Assembly (NCBI RefSeq): GCF_001411805.1
Contig: NZ_CP007212.1
Span: forward strand, 3,472,001 to 3,536,000
Origin: Burkholderia plantarii
GTDB taxonomy: Bacteria; Pseudomonadota; Gammaproteobacteria; Burkholderiales; Burkholderiaceae
Direction of reading: 5' to 3'
Length of the DNA stretch: 64,000 nt
Positions 19,525 to 28,996 of this stretch are shown piece after piece. The position numbers were made by a program, and so were the translations under genes. Within the stretch, counting starts at the first letter, position 1; the number at the start of each line of letters is the position of its first letter. The notes under the pieces are model-generated. The model made no database searches, was not told the DNA's origin, and saw only the letters and a program-made list of their open reading frames with translations.

Positions 19525-20454
19525 ATGACCGCCAAAACCATTCGTCACTACCTGCAGTTCAAGGATTTCTCGCTGGAAGACTACGAGTACGTGCTCGAGC
19601 GCACGGGTATCCTGAAGCGCAAGTTCAAGAACTACGAAACCTATCATCCGCTGCACGACCGCACGCTCGCGATGATCTTCGAGAAGAACTCGACGCGCAC
19701 GCGGCTCTCGTTCGAGGCGGGCATCTTCCAGCTCGGCGGCCACGCGGTCTTCATGAGCACGCGCGACACGCAACTCGGCCGCGGCGAACCGGTCGAGGAT
19801 TCCGCGCAGGTGATCTCGCGGATGGTCGACATCATCATGATCCGCACCTTCGAGCAGGAGATCATCCAGCGCTTCGCCGACAACTCGCGCGTGCCGGTGA
19901 TCAACGGTCTGACCAACGAGTTTCACCCGTGCCAGGTGCTGGCGGACATCTTCACGTACTACGAACACCGCGGCCCGATCCGCGGCAAGACGGTGGCCTG
20001 GGTCGGCGACGCCAACAACATGCTCTACACCTGGATCCAGGCCGCGCAGATCCTCGGCTTCAAGCTGCGCCTGTCCACGCCGCCCGGCTACGCGCTCGAC
20101 ATGTCGCTCGTCGACGCCGGCAGCGCGTCGGCCTACGAGGTGGTCGAGGACCCGAACGAAGCCTGCCGCGGCGCCGATCTCGTCACGACCGACGTCTGGA
20201 CCAGCATGGGCTTCGAGGCCGAGAACGAGGTGCGCAAGCAGGCCTTCGCCGACTGGTGCGTCGACGAGGAGATGATGGCCGGCGCGAGCCCCGACGCGCT
20301 CTTCATGCACTGCCTGCCCGCCCATCGTGGCGAGGAAGTGTCGGCCGGCGTGATCGACGGCCCGCAGAGCGTGGTCTGGGACGAGGCGGAAAACCGCCTG
20401 CACGTGCAAAAGGCGCTGATGGAATTCCTGCTGCTCGGCAAGCTCAATCACTGA
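19525..20454 (+). CDS. argF: Ornithine carbamoyltransferase (anabolic)
   Basis: 309 residues. The carbamoyl-phosphate motif STRTR (56-60), HPCQ and HCLPA are intact, so the active site looks complete. It makes citrulline from ornithine and carbamoyl phosphate in arginine synthesis. ATG 19525 gives the family start MTAKTIRHYLQFKDFSLEDYEYVL. The anabolic role is inferred from its lone position, away from arcA/arcC genes. A strong terminator follows. Confidence 0.96.
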   Translation: MTAKTIRHYLQFKDFSLEDYEYVLERTGILKRKFKNYETYHPLHDRTLAMIFEKNSTRTRLSFEAGIFQLGGHAVFMSTRDTQLGRGEPVEDSAQVISRMVDIIMIRTFEQEIIQRFADNSRVPVINGLTNEFHPCQVLADIFTYYEHRGPIRGKTVAWVGDANNMLYTWIQAAQILGFKLRLSTPPGYALDMSLVDAGSASAYEVVEDPNEACRGADLVTTDVWTSMGFEAENEVRKQAFADWCVDEEMMAGASPDALFMHCLPAHRGEEVSAGVIDGPQSVVWDEAENRLHVQKALMEFLLLGKLNH

Positions 20455-20482
20455 GCGCCGCGTCGCAGCAAAGACGGACGAA

Positions 20483-20505
20483 GCCCCGCCGAGGCGGGGC
20501 TTTTT
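20483..20505 (+). terminator. Terminator after argF
   Basis: Stem GCCCCGC/GCGGGGC with loop CGAG, followed by TTTTT, 29 bp after the stop codon. Confidence 0.92.
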
Positions 20506-20560
20506 CATGGGCGCGCGGGCTGAAGCGGCACGAAACGGCACGAACGGCCCGCGCCGCCAC

Positions 20561-21640
20561 TCAGATCGCGACCGGCTCGGCCTCGAGCCGCACGCCGAAG
20601 CGCGCCTCCACGTCGGCCTCGATCGCACGGGCGAGCGCCAGCACGTCCGCCCCCGTCGCGCCGCCGCGATTCACCAGCACCAGCGCCTGGCGATCGTGGA
20701 CCGCCGCCGCGCCGAGCGCGCGCCCCTTCCAGCCGCAGCGGTCGATCAACCAGCCGGCCGCGAGCTTGACGCGCCCGTCGGGCTGCGGATATGCGACCAG
20801 CTCGGGCTCGCGTTCGCGCAGCGCCGCGCATTGCGCCGCGTCGATCACCGGATTCTTGAAGAAGCTGCCGGCGTTGCCGAGCACGCGCGGATCGGGCAGC
20901 TTCGCGCGCCGGATCGCAACCACCGCGTCGAACACGTCGCGCGGCGTCGCGGCGGCCGGCTCGATGCCACCCGCCGCGAACTCGCGCGCGACGTCCGCGT
21001 AGTTGGTACGCGGCTCCCAGCGCTTCGGCAGCCGGAACGTGACCGACACGATCGCGAAACGCTCGCGCGCCTCGCGCTTGAACACGCTGTCGCGATAGCC
21101 GAACGCGCAGGCCGCGGCGTCGAACTGCACCAGCTCGCCGCTGGCCAGCTCGACGGCCTTCAGCGCGGCGAAGCGCTCGCGCATCTCGATGCCGTAGGCG
21201 CCGATGTTCTGGATCGGCGCGGCGCCGACCGTGCCGGGAATCAGCGCGAGATTCTCGAGCCCCGGCATGCCGGCCGCGAGCGTCCAGTCGACGAACGCGT
21301 GCCAGTTCTCGCCGCCGCCCGCCTCCACGTACCAAGCCTCGCCGTCCTCGCCCACCAGCGCGCGGCCGCGCACGTCGTTGATCAGCACCAGCGCGTCCAC
21401 GTCGCCGGTGAACACCACGTTGCTGCCGCCGCCGAGCACCCGCACCGGCAGCCCGGCCACGCGTGGGTCGCGCGCCGCGGCGACGAACCCGGCCGGCGTG
21501 CCGACCGTCGCCGCGAAACGCGCACGCACGTCGAAGCCGAACGTGTTGTGCTCGCGCAGCGGGTAATCGGGACGCAACACCGGGGTGTCGGCGGACGGCG
21601 GCGGCAGGGCGGGATCGGACGGCATCGGGGCTTCGGACAT
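20561..21640 (-). CDS. murB: UDP-N-acetylenolpyruvoylglucosamine reductase
   Basis: About 359 residues from ATG 21640. An in-frame ATG at 21625 is an equally possible start and one at 21724 would be longer; none has a strong ribosome site. FAD-binding segments ([57 protein letters not shown]) and the type I C-terminus ([44 protein letters not shown]) are present. The enzyme reduces the enolpyruvyl ether with NADPH to give UDP-MurNAc for peptidoglycan. It converges with argF and is divergent from the yajQ-family gene. Confidence 0.93.
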   Translation of the reverse strand: MSEAPMPSDPALPPPSADTPVLRPDYPLREHNTFGFDVRARFAATVGTPAGFVAAARDPRVAGLPVRVLGGGSNVVFTGDVDALVLINDVRGRALVGEDGEAWYVEAGGGENWHAFVDWTLAAGMPGLENLALIPGTVGAAPIQNIGAYGIEMRERFAALKAVELASGELVQFDAAACAFGYRDSVFKREARERFAIVSVTFRLPKRWEPRTNYADVAREFAAGGIEPAAATPRDVFDAVVAIRRAKLPDPRVLGNAGSFFKNPVIDAAQCAALREREPELVAYPQPDGRVKLAAGWLIDRCGWKGRALGAAAVHDRQALVLVNRGGATGADVLALARAIEADVEARFGVRLEAEPVAI

Positions 21641-21807
21641 CGGCGGCGGGCAGGGAACGGCGCGGGGTTCGCGCAAACCGCGCCGGCGCAACAGGCGGGC
21701 GGCCTTGGGCAAACGCGGGGGCATCGGTAAAATGGCAATCGGTCCGCAATTATAGCGAGTGAGCGCGCCCGCTTCGCGCGGCGCGCGCGTTTTACAGGGA
21801 GAATCGC

Positions 21808-22293
21808 ATGCCATCGTTCGACGTCGTTTCCGAAGCGAACATGATTGAAGTGAAAAACGCCATCGAGCAGTCGAACAAGGAAATTTCGACGCGCTTCGAC
21901 TTCAAGGGCTCCGACTCGCGCGTCGAGCACAAGGAGCAGGAGCTGACGATGTTTGCCGACGACGACTTCAAGCTCGGCCAGGTGAAGGACGTGCTGATCG
22001 GCAAGATGGCCAAGCGCGGCGTCGACGTGCGTTTCCTCGACTACGGCAAGGTCGAGAAGATCGGCGGCGACAAGCTCAAGCAGGTCGTCACGATCAAGAA
22101 GGGCGTGACGGGCGATCTGGCCAAGCGCGTCGTGCGCACCGTGAAGGACAGCAAGATCAAGGTGCAGGCCAGCATCCAGGGCGACGCCGTGCGCGTGTCG
22201 GGCACCAAGCGCGACGATCTGCAAAGCGTGATCGCGCTGCTGCGCAAGGAAATCTCCGATACGCCGCTCGACTTCAACAACTTCCGCGACTGA
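21808..22293 (+). CDS. YajQ-family nucleotide-binding protein
   Basis: 161 residues, the full family length, opening [37 protein letters not shown] and ending LDFNNFRD. It has two similar alpha/beta halves. A Xanthomonas homologue (XC_3703) binds cyclic di-GMP and acts in virulence gene control; other members bind nucleotides or RNA. A ribosome site (AGGGAGA) precedes the ATG. It is the second protein in the window, with the degenerate EAL protein at 4697, that may be a c-di-GMP effector. Confidence 0.93.
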   Translation: MPSFDVVSEANMIEVKNAIEQSNKEISTRFDFKGSDSRVEHKEQELTMFADDDFKLGQVKDVLIGKMAKRGVDVRFLDYGKVEKIGGDKLKQVVTIKKGVTGDLAKRVVRTVKDSKIKVQASIQGDAVRVSGTKRDDLQSVIALLRKEISDTPLDFNNFRD

Positions 22294-22362
22294 TCGCGGC
22301 GCGGCGCCGGCGATGCCTGCCGGCGTGCCGCGTGTTCCGTACCACCCGCCGGCCGCGCCGGG

Positions 22363-22989
22363 TCACTCCGCGCGGGGCGCCTCCGCGGCTTTCTTCTTCT
22401 CGCCGATCCGGCTTTCCTGCCCCTTCAGCAGCTTCGAGATATTGCCGCGGTGCCGCCAGACCAGCAGCACGCTCATCGCCAGCACGGCCCAGGCGACCGG
22501 ATTGTCGTGCGTGCCGAACAGGTAGACGTCGAACAGCGGCGCGAACACGGCGGCCACCAGCGCGGCGAACGACGAGTAGCGGAAGCAGAACGCGATCACG
22601 AGCCAGGTCAAGAGCGTCGCGATGCCGAGCGCAGGCGAGATCGCGAGCAGCACGCCGGCCGCCGTCGCCACGCCCTTGCCGCCCTGGAAGCGGAAGAATA
22701 CCGGGTACAGGTGGCCGAGGAACACCGCGATCGCGGCCAGCCCGATGCCGGTCTCGCCGCCGATCCCGAAGTGCCGCACCAGCCAGACGGCCAGCCAGCC
22801 CTTGAACGCGTCGCCGAGCAGCGTCAGGATCGCGGCCTTGCGGTTGCCGCTGCGCAGTACATTGGTCGCGCCGGGGTTCTTCGAGCCATACGAGCGGGGA
22901 TCGGCGAGACCCATCAACGCGCTGACGACGACGGCGAACGACACCGAGCCGATCAGGTAGGCAGCGACGGTAGCGATCAGAATCTGCAT
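22363..22989 (-). CDS. plsY: Glycerol-3-phosphate acyltransferase PlsY
   Basis: 208 residues with about five transmembrane helices. The three cytoplasmic PlsY motifs are visible: [53 protein letters not shown] and the later KKAA-rich tail region after [12 protein letters not shown]. The enzyme transfers the acyl group of acyl phosphate to glycerol 3-phosphate as the first step of phospholipid synthesis. It is on the same strand as ybaK and 104 bp downstream of it. Confidence 0.95.
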   Translation of the reverse strand: MQILIATVAAYLIGSVSFAVVVSALMGLADPRSYGSKNPGATNVLRSGNRKAAILTLLGDAFKGWLAVWLVRHFGIGGETGIGLAAIAVFLGHLYPVFFRFQGGKGVATAAGVLLAISPALGIATLLTWLVIAFCFRYSSFAALVAAVFAPLFDVYLFGTHDNPVAWAVLAMSVLLVWRHRGNISKLLKGQESRIGEKKKAAEAPRAE

Positions 22990-23093
22990 GGGGACGTAAT
23001 TTCGACGAATGAATGAGGAAGCGGCGCCGTCTGCCGGGCCGCGGCGGCGCCCATTCTACCGAAGCGCGCCGGCCGGGGCCGCCGGTGAAACCC

Positions 23094-23585
23094 TCAGTCG
23101 ACGCTCGCGCACTGCACCGGCGTCGCACCGAGCACCGTGGTCAGCACCGCCGGCGCGAGGCTCACGAGGTAGCCGCGCCGGCCGCCGTTGACGAAGATCG
23201 AGGGCAAGTCGAGCACGCTCGCCTCGACGTAGACCGGCATCGCCTTCTTCGTGCCGAACGGCGACGTGCCGCCGACCAGATAGCCGGAATGGCGGTTGGC
23301 GACCTCGGGCTTGCAAGGCTCGACGCGCTTGGCCCCGATCTGCCGCGCCAGGTTCTTGGTCGACACGGTGCGGTCGCCGTGCATCAGGATCACCAGCGGC
23401 TTGGCGTGCTCGTCCTCCATCACCAGCGTCTTGACCACGGCGTGCTCGTCCACGCCGAGCTGGCGCGCCGATTCGCCGGTGCCGCCGTGCTCGACGTAAT
23501 CGTAGGTGTGTTCGCCGAAGGCGATGCCGTGGCGGCGCAACCATTGCGTCGCCGGTGTTTCGGATACGTGTCGGGATTTGCTCAT
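23094..23585 (-). CDS. ybaK: Cys-tRNA(Pro)/Cys-tRNA(Cys) deacylase
   Basis: 163 residues of the YbaK/ProX fold (TPATQWLRRHGIAFGEHTYDYVEHGG; DEHAVVKTLVMEDEHAKPLVILMHGDRTVSTKNLARQIGAKRVEPCKPEVANRHSGYLVGGTSPFGTKKAMPVYVEASVLD). The GGTSPFGTKK loop and the conserved Lys in VVKTL are typical. YbaK removes Cys wrongly attached to tRNA(Pro), acting in trans to prolyl-tRNA synthetase. It is divergent from the adenylate-forming enzyme at 23728. Confidence 0.93.
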   Translation of the reverse strand: MSKSRHVSETPATQWLRRHGIAFGEHTYDYVEHGGTGESARQLGVDEHAVVKTLVMEDEHAKPLVILMHGDRTVSTKNLARQIGAKRVEPCKPEVANRHSGYLVGGTSPFGTKKAMPVYVEASVLDLPSIFVNGGRRGYLVSLAPAVLTTVLGATPVQCASVD

Positions 23586-23727
23586 GCGCGCATTTTAATT
23601 GCGGGCGCCGCGAAGCACTATTGTCCGTTCGGCCGATTGCGGCGCCCGGGGTGGGCGTGGCACGATCGGCACGTTTTCCTGCGAAAGGCCGCGCCCCGCC
23701 CGCGCCGGCCTCGTTTCCGGAGCCCTG

Positions 23728-25299
23728 ATGCCCCTTTCACCGCCCTCCCCGAGCCTCGACGTCGCGGCGCTGCTCGCCGCGCTGCCCGAGCGGATTACCG
23801 AGGTGCCCGCGCGGATCGCGGCGCGCCTGCCCGATCACCCGGCGCTCGTCGAGGATGCGCGCCGGCTCAGCTACCGGCAGCTCGTGGCGGCCGTCGACGC
23901 GACGGCCGGCCGGTTGCGCGCGCTCGGCGTGCGCGGCGGCGACCGTGTGATGATCGTCGCCGAGAACAGCATCGCGCAGATCGTGCTGCTGTTCGCGGCC
24001 GCCTCCCTCGATGCCTGGGCGTTCCTCGCGAACGCGCGGCTGTCGGCGGCCGAACTCGACGCGATCGCCGCGCACGCGCGGCCGCGCGCGATCGCGTTCG
24101 TCACCGCCACCTCGCCCGACGCGGCCGCCCACGCGGCACGCCACCGCGCGCTGCCCGCCGCCACGGGCGAGCCCGACATCGGCACCTGGGCCGTCGCGCT
24201 CGATCCCGACGCCACCGCCGAGCCGGTCGAATCCGACGCGGCCCGGCAGTGCGCGGCGCTGATCTACACCACCGGCACCACCGGCACGCCGAAGGGCGTG
24301 ATGCTGTCGCACCGCAACCTGCTGTTCGTCGCCGCGATGTCGAGCACGCTGCGGCGCGTGAGCGCCGACGACGTCGTCTACACGGTGCTGCCGATATCGC
24401 ACGTCTACGGCCTGACCTCGGTCTGCCTCGGCAGCCTCTACGCCGGCGCCACGCTGCGGCTGGTGCAGCGCTTCACGCCCGAGGCCGTGCGCCGCGCGCT
24501 CGCCGACGAACGCGTGACGATCTTCCAGGGCGTGCCGGCGATGCACGCGAAGCTGCTCGACCATCTGCAGGCGCGAGGCCACGCGTGGCATGCGCCGCAT
24601 CTGCGCTTCATCTATTCGGGCGGCTCGCCGCTCGACGCCGACCTGAAGGCGCGCGTCGAGCGCATCTACGGCCTGCCAATGCACAACGGCTACGGCATGA
24701 CCGAGAGCAGCCCGACCGTCACGCAGACCTCGCTCGACGCGCCGCGCGCCGACTGCTCGGTCGGCACGCCGATTCCCGGCATCGAGGTGCGCCTGGCCGG
24801 TGTGGACGGCCGCGACGTGGCACCCGGCGAAGTCGGCGAAATCCTCGTGCGCGGGCCGAACGTGATGCTCGGCTATTACCGCAACCCGGAGGCGACGCGC
24901 GCGGCGGTGACGGCCGACGGCTGGCTGAAGACGGGCGACCTCGCGAGCGCCGCTGGCGACGGCGCGCTGACCATCGCCGGCCGCAGCAAGGAACTGATCA
25001 TCCGCTCGGGGTTCAACGTCTATCCGGCCGAGGTCGAGCATGTGCTCAACGCGCATCCGGCGGTCGTGCAGTCGGCCGTGATCGGCCGGCCGGTGGCGGA
25101 CAACGAGGAAGTGATGGCCTTCGTCGAGCTGACGCCGGGCGCGGCGCTCGCGCATGACGAACTCGAGGCCTGGTGCGCGGCGCGGCTCGCGCCGTACAAG
25201 CGGCCCGCGCGCATCGTCGCCGTCGATGCGCTGCCGGCCGCCTCGACGGGCAAGGTGCTCAAGCATCGGCTGCGCGAGCATCCTGCCTATGGCCAGTGA
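23728..25299 (+). CDS. Class I adenylate-forming enzyme (acyl-CoA synthetase-like)
   Basis: 523 residues from ATG 23728; the upstream open frame is not family-like. AMP-binding core motifs are intact: P-loop YTTGTTGTPKGVMLSH, YGMTESSP, the KTGD motif in GWLKTGDLAS, the hinge region RSKELIIRSGFNVYPAEVEHVL and a C-terminal catalytic Lys (STGKVLKHRLRE). It should activate a carboxylic acid as acyl-AMP and probably pass it to CoA, in the manner of fatty-acid or benzoate-type CoA ligases. The substrate cannot be told, and there is no carrier protein or pathway gene beside it. It converges with xerD. Confidence 0.87.
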   Translation: MPLSPPSPSLDVAALLAALPERITEVPARIAARLPDHPALVEDARRLSYRQLVAAVDATAGRLRALGVRGGDRVMIVAENSIAQIVLLFAAASLDAWAFLANARLSAAELDAIAAHARPRAIAFVTATSPDAAAHAARHRALPAATGEPDIGTWAVALDPDATAEPVESDAARQCAALIYTTGTTGTPKGVMLSHRNLLFVAAMSSTLRRVSADDVVYTVLPISHVYGLTSVCLGSLYAGATLRLVQRFTPEAVRRALADERVTIFQGVPAMHAKLLDHLQARGHAWHAPHLRFIYSGGSPLDADLKARVERIYGLPMHNGYGMTESSPTVTQTSLDAPRADCSVGTPIPGIEVRLAGVDGRDVAPGEVGEILVRGPNVMLGYYRNPEATRAAVTADGWLKTGDLASAAGDGALTIAGRSKELIIRSGFNVYPAEVEHVLNAHPAVVQSAVIGRPVADNEEVMAFVELTPGAALAHDELEAWCAARLAPYKRPARIVAVDALPAASTGKVLKHRLREHPAYGQ

Positions 25300-25393
25300 T
25301 GCGGCGCGGCGCTCGTGGGGCGCCGCGCTGCACCGTGCGTGATTCGATGCGGCGATCCCGTGCCGTGGATCGCTGACGCCAGCCCAAGCCGCT

Positions 25394-26665
25394 TCAGCCG
25401 CGCGGATGATGCGCGGCGTGCAGCGTCCTCAGCCGCTCGCGCGCGACGTGCGTGTAGATCTGCGTCGTCGAGATGTCGCTGTGGCCGAGCAGCATCTGCA
25501 CCACGCGCAGGTCGGCGCCGTGGTTGAGCAGATGCGTCGCGAACGCGTGCCGCAGCGTGTGCGGCGACAGGTGCGCACGGATCTCGGCGTGCGTCGCGTG
25601 GCGCTTGATGATGTTCCAGAACTGCTGGCGCGTCATGCCTTCGCCGCGCGCGGTCACGAACAGCGCGTCCGAGGCGCGCGCGCCGAGCAGCGCCGGGCGC
25701 GCTTCGCGCAGGTAGCGCTCGATCCAGCCGTGCGCGACCTCGCCGAACGGCACCAGCCGCTCCTTCGAGCCCTTGCCCATCACGCGCACCACGCCGTCGT
25801 TGAGGCCGACCTCGACGCTCTTCAGCGTCACGAGTTCGCTCACGCGCAGCCCGCTCGCGTACATCAGTTCGAGCATGGTGCGGTCGCGCAGCCCGAGCGC
25901 GGTCTCGACGTCGGGCGCCGCGAGCAGCGCCTCGACCTGCGCCTCCGACAGCGTCGACGGAAACCGCGCCGGCTGCTTCGCGGACAGGATGCGCAGCGTC
26001 GGATCGGTCGCGGCGCGATGCTCGCGCAGCGCCCAGCCGTAGTAGCGGCGGAACACCGACAGGCGCCGGTTCGACGAGGTGGCCTTGCCGTCGCTGCGCG
26101 CCGCGATGTAGCCCGTCAGCATCGCCTCGTCCACGGCGTCGACATTCGCGCCGTGCGCGGCCGCGAGCCATTGCGCGAACAACGTCAGATCGCGCCGGTA
26201 GGCATCGAGCGTGTTCTGCGACAGGCCGTGCTCGAGCCAGAGCGCGTCGCAGAACAGGTCGATCGAGGTCCGGCTCGCCTCGCGCTCGGGGCTGCCGCCG
26301 AGCGGATGTCCGCCGTCGGCCGGCCCGTCGCCGGCACCGGACCCGGCCGGCCGCCCCGCCGCCGCGCGTGGCTTTCGGCCCGCCACGACAGGCGGCTTGC
26401 CCGCCGCTGCCGGCGCTGCGGCGGCGCCTCTCGTGCCCTTCACATCCTTCACGGCCTTCGTGCCCTTCGCACCCTTGACAGGCTTCGCGCCGTCGGCCGC
26501 CTCGCCGGCGGCCGCGTCGATCGCGCCCGTGGCGCCCACGGTCGCCGAAGGCACGCCACCCTGTCCACCAGGCGACACCGCCGTGTCCTCGTCCGCGCCG
26601 GACGCCCGCGCCTCGCGCGGCTCATCCGCCGGCACGCCGGTCTGTTCGTCGATCCGCGTCGCCAT
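25394..26665 (-). CDS. xerD: Tyrosine recombinase XerD with long low-complexity N-terminal extension
   Basis: 423 residues. About 131-423 is a complete XerD: core-binding helices (SIDLFCDALWLEHGLSQNTLDAYRRDLTLFAQWL) and a catalytic domain with Arg (ASGLRVSELVTL), HxxR (SPHTLRHAFATHLLNHGADLRVVQMLLGHSDIS) and the Tyr nucleophile (TTQIYTHVARERL). XerC/XerD resolve chromosome dimers at dif. Residues 1-130 are Ala/Gly/Pro-rich with a Lys-rich stretch (PVKGAKGTKAVKDVKGTR, about 62-79), not present in the roughly 300-residue E. coli XerD. The start overlaps the ogt stop (TGATG), supporting ATG 26665. A shorter start inside the extension is possible, but I see no good ribosome site. Confidence 0.92.
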   Translation of the reverse strand: MATRIDEQTGVPADEPREARASGADEDTAVSPGGQGGVPSATVGATGAIDAAAGEAADGAKPVKGAKGTKAVKDVKGTRGAAAAPAAAGKPPVVAGRKPRAAAGRPAGSGAGDGPADGGHPLGGSPEREASRTSIDLFCDALWLEHGLSQNTLDAYRRDLTLFAQWLAAAHGANVDAVDEAMLTGYIAARSDGKATSSNRRLSVFRRYYGWALREHRAATDPTLRILSAKQPARFPSTLSEAQVEALLAAPDVETALGLRDRTMLELMYASGLRVSELVTLKSVEVGLNDGVVRVMGKGSKERLVPFGEVAHGWIERYLREARPALLGARASDALFVTARGEGMTRQQFWNIIKRHATHAEIRAHLSPHTLRHAFATHLLNHGADLRVVQMLLGHSDISTTQIYTHVARERLRTLHAAHHPRG

Positions 26666-27132
26666 CAGTAACGAATCCCTTCATGCGCGAGCAGCCAGCG
26701 CTTGATCTTCAGGAAATAACCTTCATCGTCGTGATTCGAGAAGCCGCCGATGCCGCTCGCCGCGACGACGCGATGGCACGGGATCACGAGCGGAAACCAG
26801 TTCGCGCCGCAGGCCTGGCCGACCGCGCGCGGTGCGCTGCCGATCCGCTTCGCGAGCTGGCCGTAAGTCACCACGTTGCCGGGGGGCACCTCGCGGATCG
26901 CCTGCCAGACGCGCTGCTGGAACGCCGAGCCGACCTCGGCGAGCGGCAGCGTGAAGCGCGCCGAGGCCCGCTCGAAATACCGCTCGATCTGCTTCGCGGC
27001 GCGCCGCGCGAGCGCGTTGTCGGGCGCCACGGCGCGCACCGAATCGGGCAGATAGACGAGCTCGCGCACCACGCTCCCTTCGGTGCGAATGCCGATCCTG
27101 CCGAACGGCGCGTCGATCACTGCATTGAACAT
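26665..27132 (-). CDS. ogt: Methylated-DNA--protein-cysteine methyltransferase
   Basis: 155 residues from ATG 27132 (MFNAVIDAPFGRIGIRTEG). The active-site IPCHRVV is intact, with the upstream winged-helix segment (SAFQQRVWQAIREVPPGNVVTYGQLAKRIGSAPRAVGQACGANWFPLVIPCHR). It repairs O6-methylguanine by transferring the methyl group irreversibly to its Cys. The stop overlaps the xerD start by one base, so the two are co-translated. Ogt rather than Ada is inferred because no Ada N-terminal domain is present. Confidence 0.93.
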   Translation of the reverse strand: MFNAVIDAPFGRIGIRTEGSVVRELVYLPDSVRAVAPDNALARRAAKQIERYFERASARFTLPLAEVGSAFQQRVWQAIREVPPGNVVTYGQLAKRIGSAPRAVGQACGANWFPLVIPCHRVVAASGIGGFSNHDDEGYFLKIKRWLLAHEGIRY

Positions 27133-27206
27133 CACGGTCTCCCGAAGCGCGGCCGGCGCCGCGCGATCCCCGCCACCCATTCATCCTCCGCCGCGCCATG
27201 CCGCCG

Positions 27207-28424
27207 TCAGGCGGCCCGCAGCGCCCATTCCACATGTTCGCGCACGAGCCCGGAGGCATCGTCGGCGCGTGCCGCGAGCGCCGCCACGATCGCCGCGCGC
27301 GCCTCGTCGGTCACGCGCCCGGCCGGCGCGCGCAGCGCGTTGCCGAGCCCGACCGCGAGGTTGCGCAGCCAGCGTTCGTAGCCGATGCGCCGGATCGCGC
27401 TGCCCTGCATGCGCTCGTCGAATTCCGTCGCGCTCCAGCCGAACAGCTCGACGAGCGAGGCCCGGTCGAGCCCGTGGCGCACGTCGAAATCGGCCACCGG
27501 CGCGGCCTGTGCGAACTTGTTCCAGGGGCAGACGAGCTGGCAGTCGTCGCAGCCATACACGCGATTGCCGATCAGCGGGCGCATCGCTTCCGGAATACTG
27601 CCTTTCAGTTCGATCGTCAGGTACGAGATGCAGCGCCGCGCATCGACGCGAAACGGCTCGACGATCGCCGCCGTCGGGCAGGCGTCGAGACAGCGCGTGC
27701 AACTGCCGCAATGCGAGCCCGGCGTTTCGGGCGCGGCCTCGGGGTGCAGCTCGGCGTCGGTCGGCAGCGGCACGTCGACGAAGATCTCGCCGAGGAAGAA
27801 CAGCGAGCCGGCGTCGCGCTGCAGCAGCAGCGTGTGCTTGCCGCGCCAGCCGTTGCCGGCCTTCTGCGCGAGTTCGACCTCGAGCACCGGCGCCGAATCG
27901 GTGAACACGCGATAGCCGAACGGGCCGATCTCGGCCTCGATGCGCTCGGCGAGCGTCTGCAGCCGGTTGCGCAGCACCTTGTGATAATCGCGGCCGCGCG
28001 CGTAGATCGACACCACGGCAGCGGCCGGGTCCTCGAGCCGCGCGAGCTCGTGCGCGCGCCAGCCGCCTGCGTCCGACGCGGCGCCGTCGGCCACCGTGGC
28101 GGCCGGCAGATAGGCGAGCCGCGCCGAGATCACACGTCGCGTACCGGCCACAAGTTCGGCCGGGCGCGCGCGTTTCATGCCGTGTTTGGCCATATAATCC
28201 ATTTCGCCGTGGCAACCGGCTTCCAGCCAGGCGGCGAGCCCCGCTTCGGCATCCGAGAGATCGGTATCGCTGATGCCGATCGCCCCGAAACCCAGTTCGC
28301 GCCCCCAGGCCCGGATGCGCCGCGCAAGCGCCTCCAGCGCCGCATCGTCGAGGCGGCGCCACGCGGCGCCGTCGCTTTGCGAAGCGGGCGCGTCGATCAC
28401 GGCGAGTTCCGGTTTACGGTTCAT
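27207..28424 (-). CDS. queG: Epoxyqueuosine reductase
   Basis: 405 residues. Two 4Fe-4S clusters are evident: GSHCGSCTRCLDACPTAAI and YGCDDCQLVCPWN, after the corrinoid-binding N-terminal domain (GFGAIGISDTDLSDAEAGLAAWLEAGCHGEMDYMAKHG). A C-terminal HEAT-like stretch (EARAAIVAALAARADDASGLVREHVEWAL) is typical. QueG uses cobalamin to reduce epoxyqueuosine to queuosine in tRNA. It is divergent from tsaE with only 17 bp between starts, so the promoters must overlap coding sequence. Confidence 0.95.
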   Translation of the reverse strand: MNRKPELAVIDAPASQSDGAAWRRLDDAALEALARRIRAWGRELGFGAIGISDTDLSDAEAGLAAWLEAGCHGEMDYMAKHGMKRARPAELVAGTRRVISARLAYLPAATVADGAASDAGGWRAHELARLEDPAAAVVSIYARGRDYHKVLRNRLQTLAERIEAEIGPFGYRVFTDSAPVLEVELAQKAGNGWRGKHTLLLQRDAGSLFFLGEIFVDVPLPTDAELHPEAAPETPGSHCGSCTRCLDACPTAAIVEPFRVDARRCISYLTIELKGSIPEAMRPLIGNRVYGCDDCQLVCPWNKFAQAAPVADFDVRHGLDRASLVELFGWSATEFDERMQGSAIRRIGYERWLRNLAVGLGNALRAPAGRVTDEARAAIVAALAARADDASGLVREHVEWALRAA

Positions 28425-28441
28425 CGCGCTATTTTACGAGA

Positions 28442-28996
28442 ATGCCCGCGCAGCCCAGCCATCCGCACGCCGTGTCCGTCCCCGCCGCACCGCTGGCCGA
28501 GCGCCGCTTCGCGCTCCCGGACGAGGCCGCGACCGCCGCGTTCGGCGAACGCTTCGCGCACGCGCTCGACGCGGTGCGCGCGCAGGCCGTCGCCCGGCAC
28601 GCGTTCACCGGCCTGCAGATCCAGCTCGCGGGCGACCTCGGCGCCGGCAAGACCACGCTGGTTCGCGCGATCCTGCGCGGCCTCGGCCACGCCGGCCGCG
28701 TGAAGAGTCCCACCTACACGCTCGTCGAGCCCTACGTGCTCGCGCGCGAAAACGGGGAACTCACGGTCCATCATTTCGATCTCTACCGATTCAGTGATCC
28801 GGCCGAATGGGCGGACGCGGGCTTTCGCGAATATTTCAACGCCGGTGCGATCTGCCTCGTCGAATGGCCGCAGCAGGCCGGTACCCTGCTCGGCGTGCCG
28901 GATCTCGTGTTCGCGCTCGATGTCGACGGCGACGGCCGCCGGCTCGACGCGCGGGCCTACAGCGCTTCAGGAACCGCATGTCTCGAAAGATGTTGA
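28442..28996 (+). CDS. tsaE: tRNA threonylcarbamoyladenosine biosynthesis ATPase TsaE
   Basis: 184 residues, slightly longer than E. coli TsaE. The P-loop is QLAGDLGAGKTTLVRAILRGLG, followed by VKSPTYTLVEPY and VHHFDLYRF, the family signatures, and ICLVEWPQQAG. It energises the TsaB-TsaD complex for t6A in ANN-decoding tRNAs. Its 3' end overlaps the amiC start by 19 bp, so both are probably one transcript. This tsaE-amiC linkage is common in Proteobacteria. Confidence 0.94.
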   Translation: MPAQPSHPHAVSVPAAPLAERRFALPDEAATAAFGERFAHALDAVRAQAVARHAFTGLQIQLAGDLGAGKTTLVRAILRGLGHAGRVKSPTYTLVEPYVLARENGELTVHHFDLYRFSDPAEWADAGFREYFNAGAICLVEWPQQAGTLLGVPDLVFALDVDGDGRRLDARAYSASGTACLERC

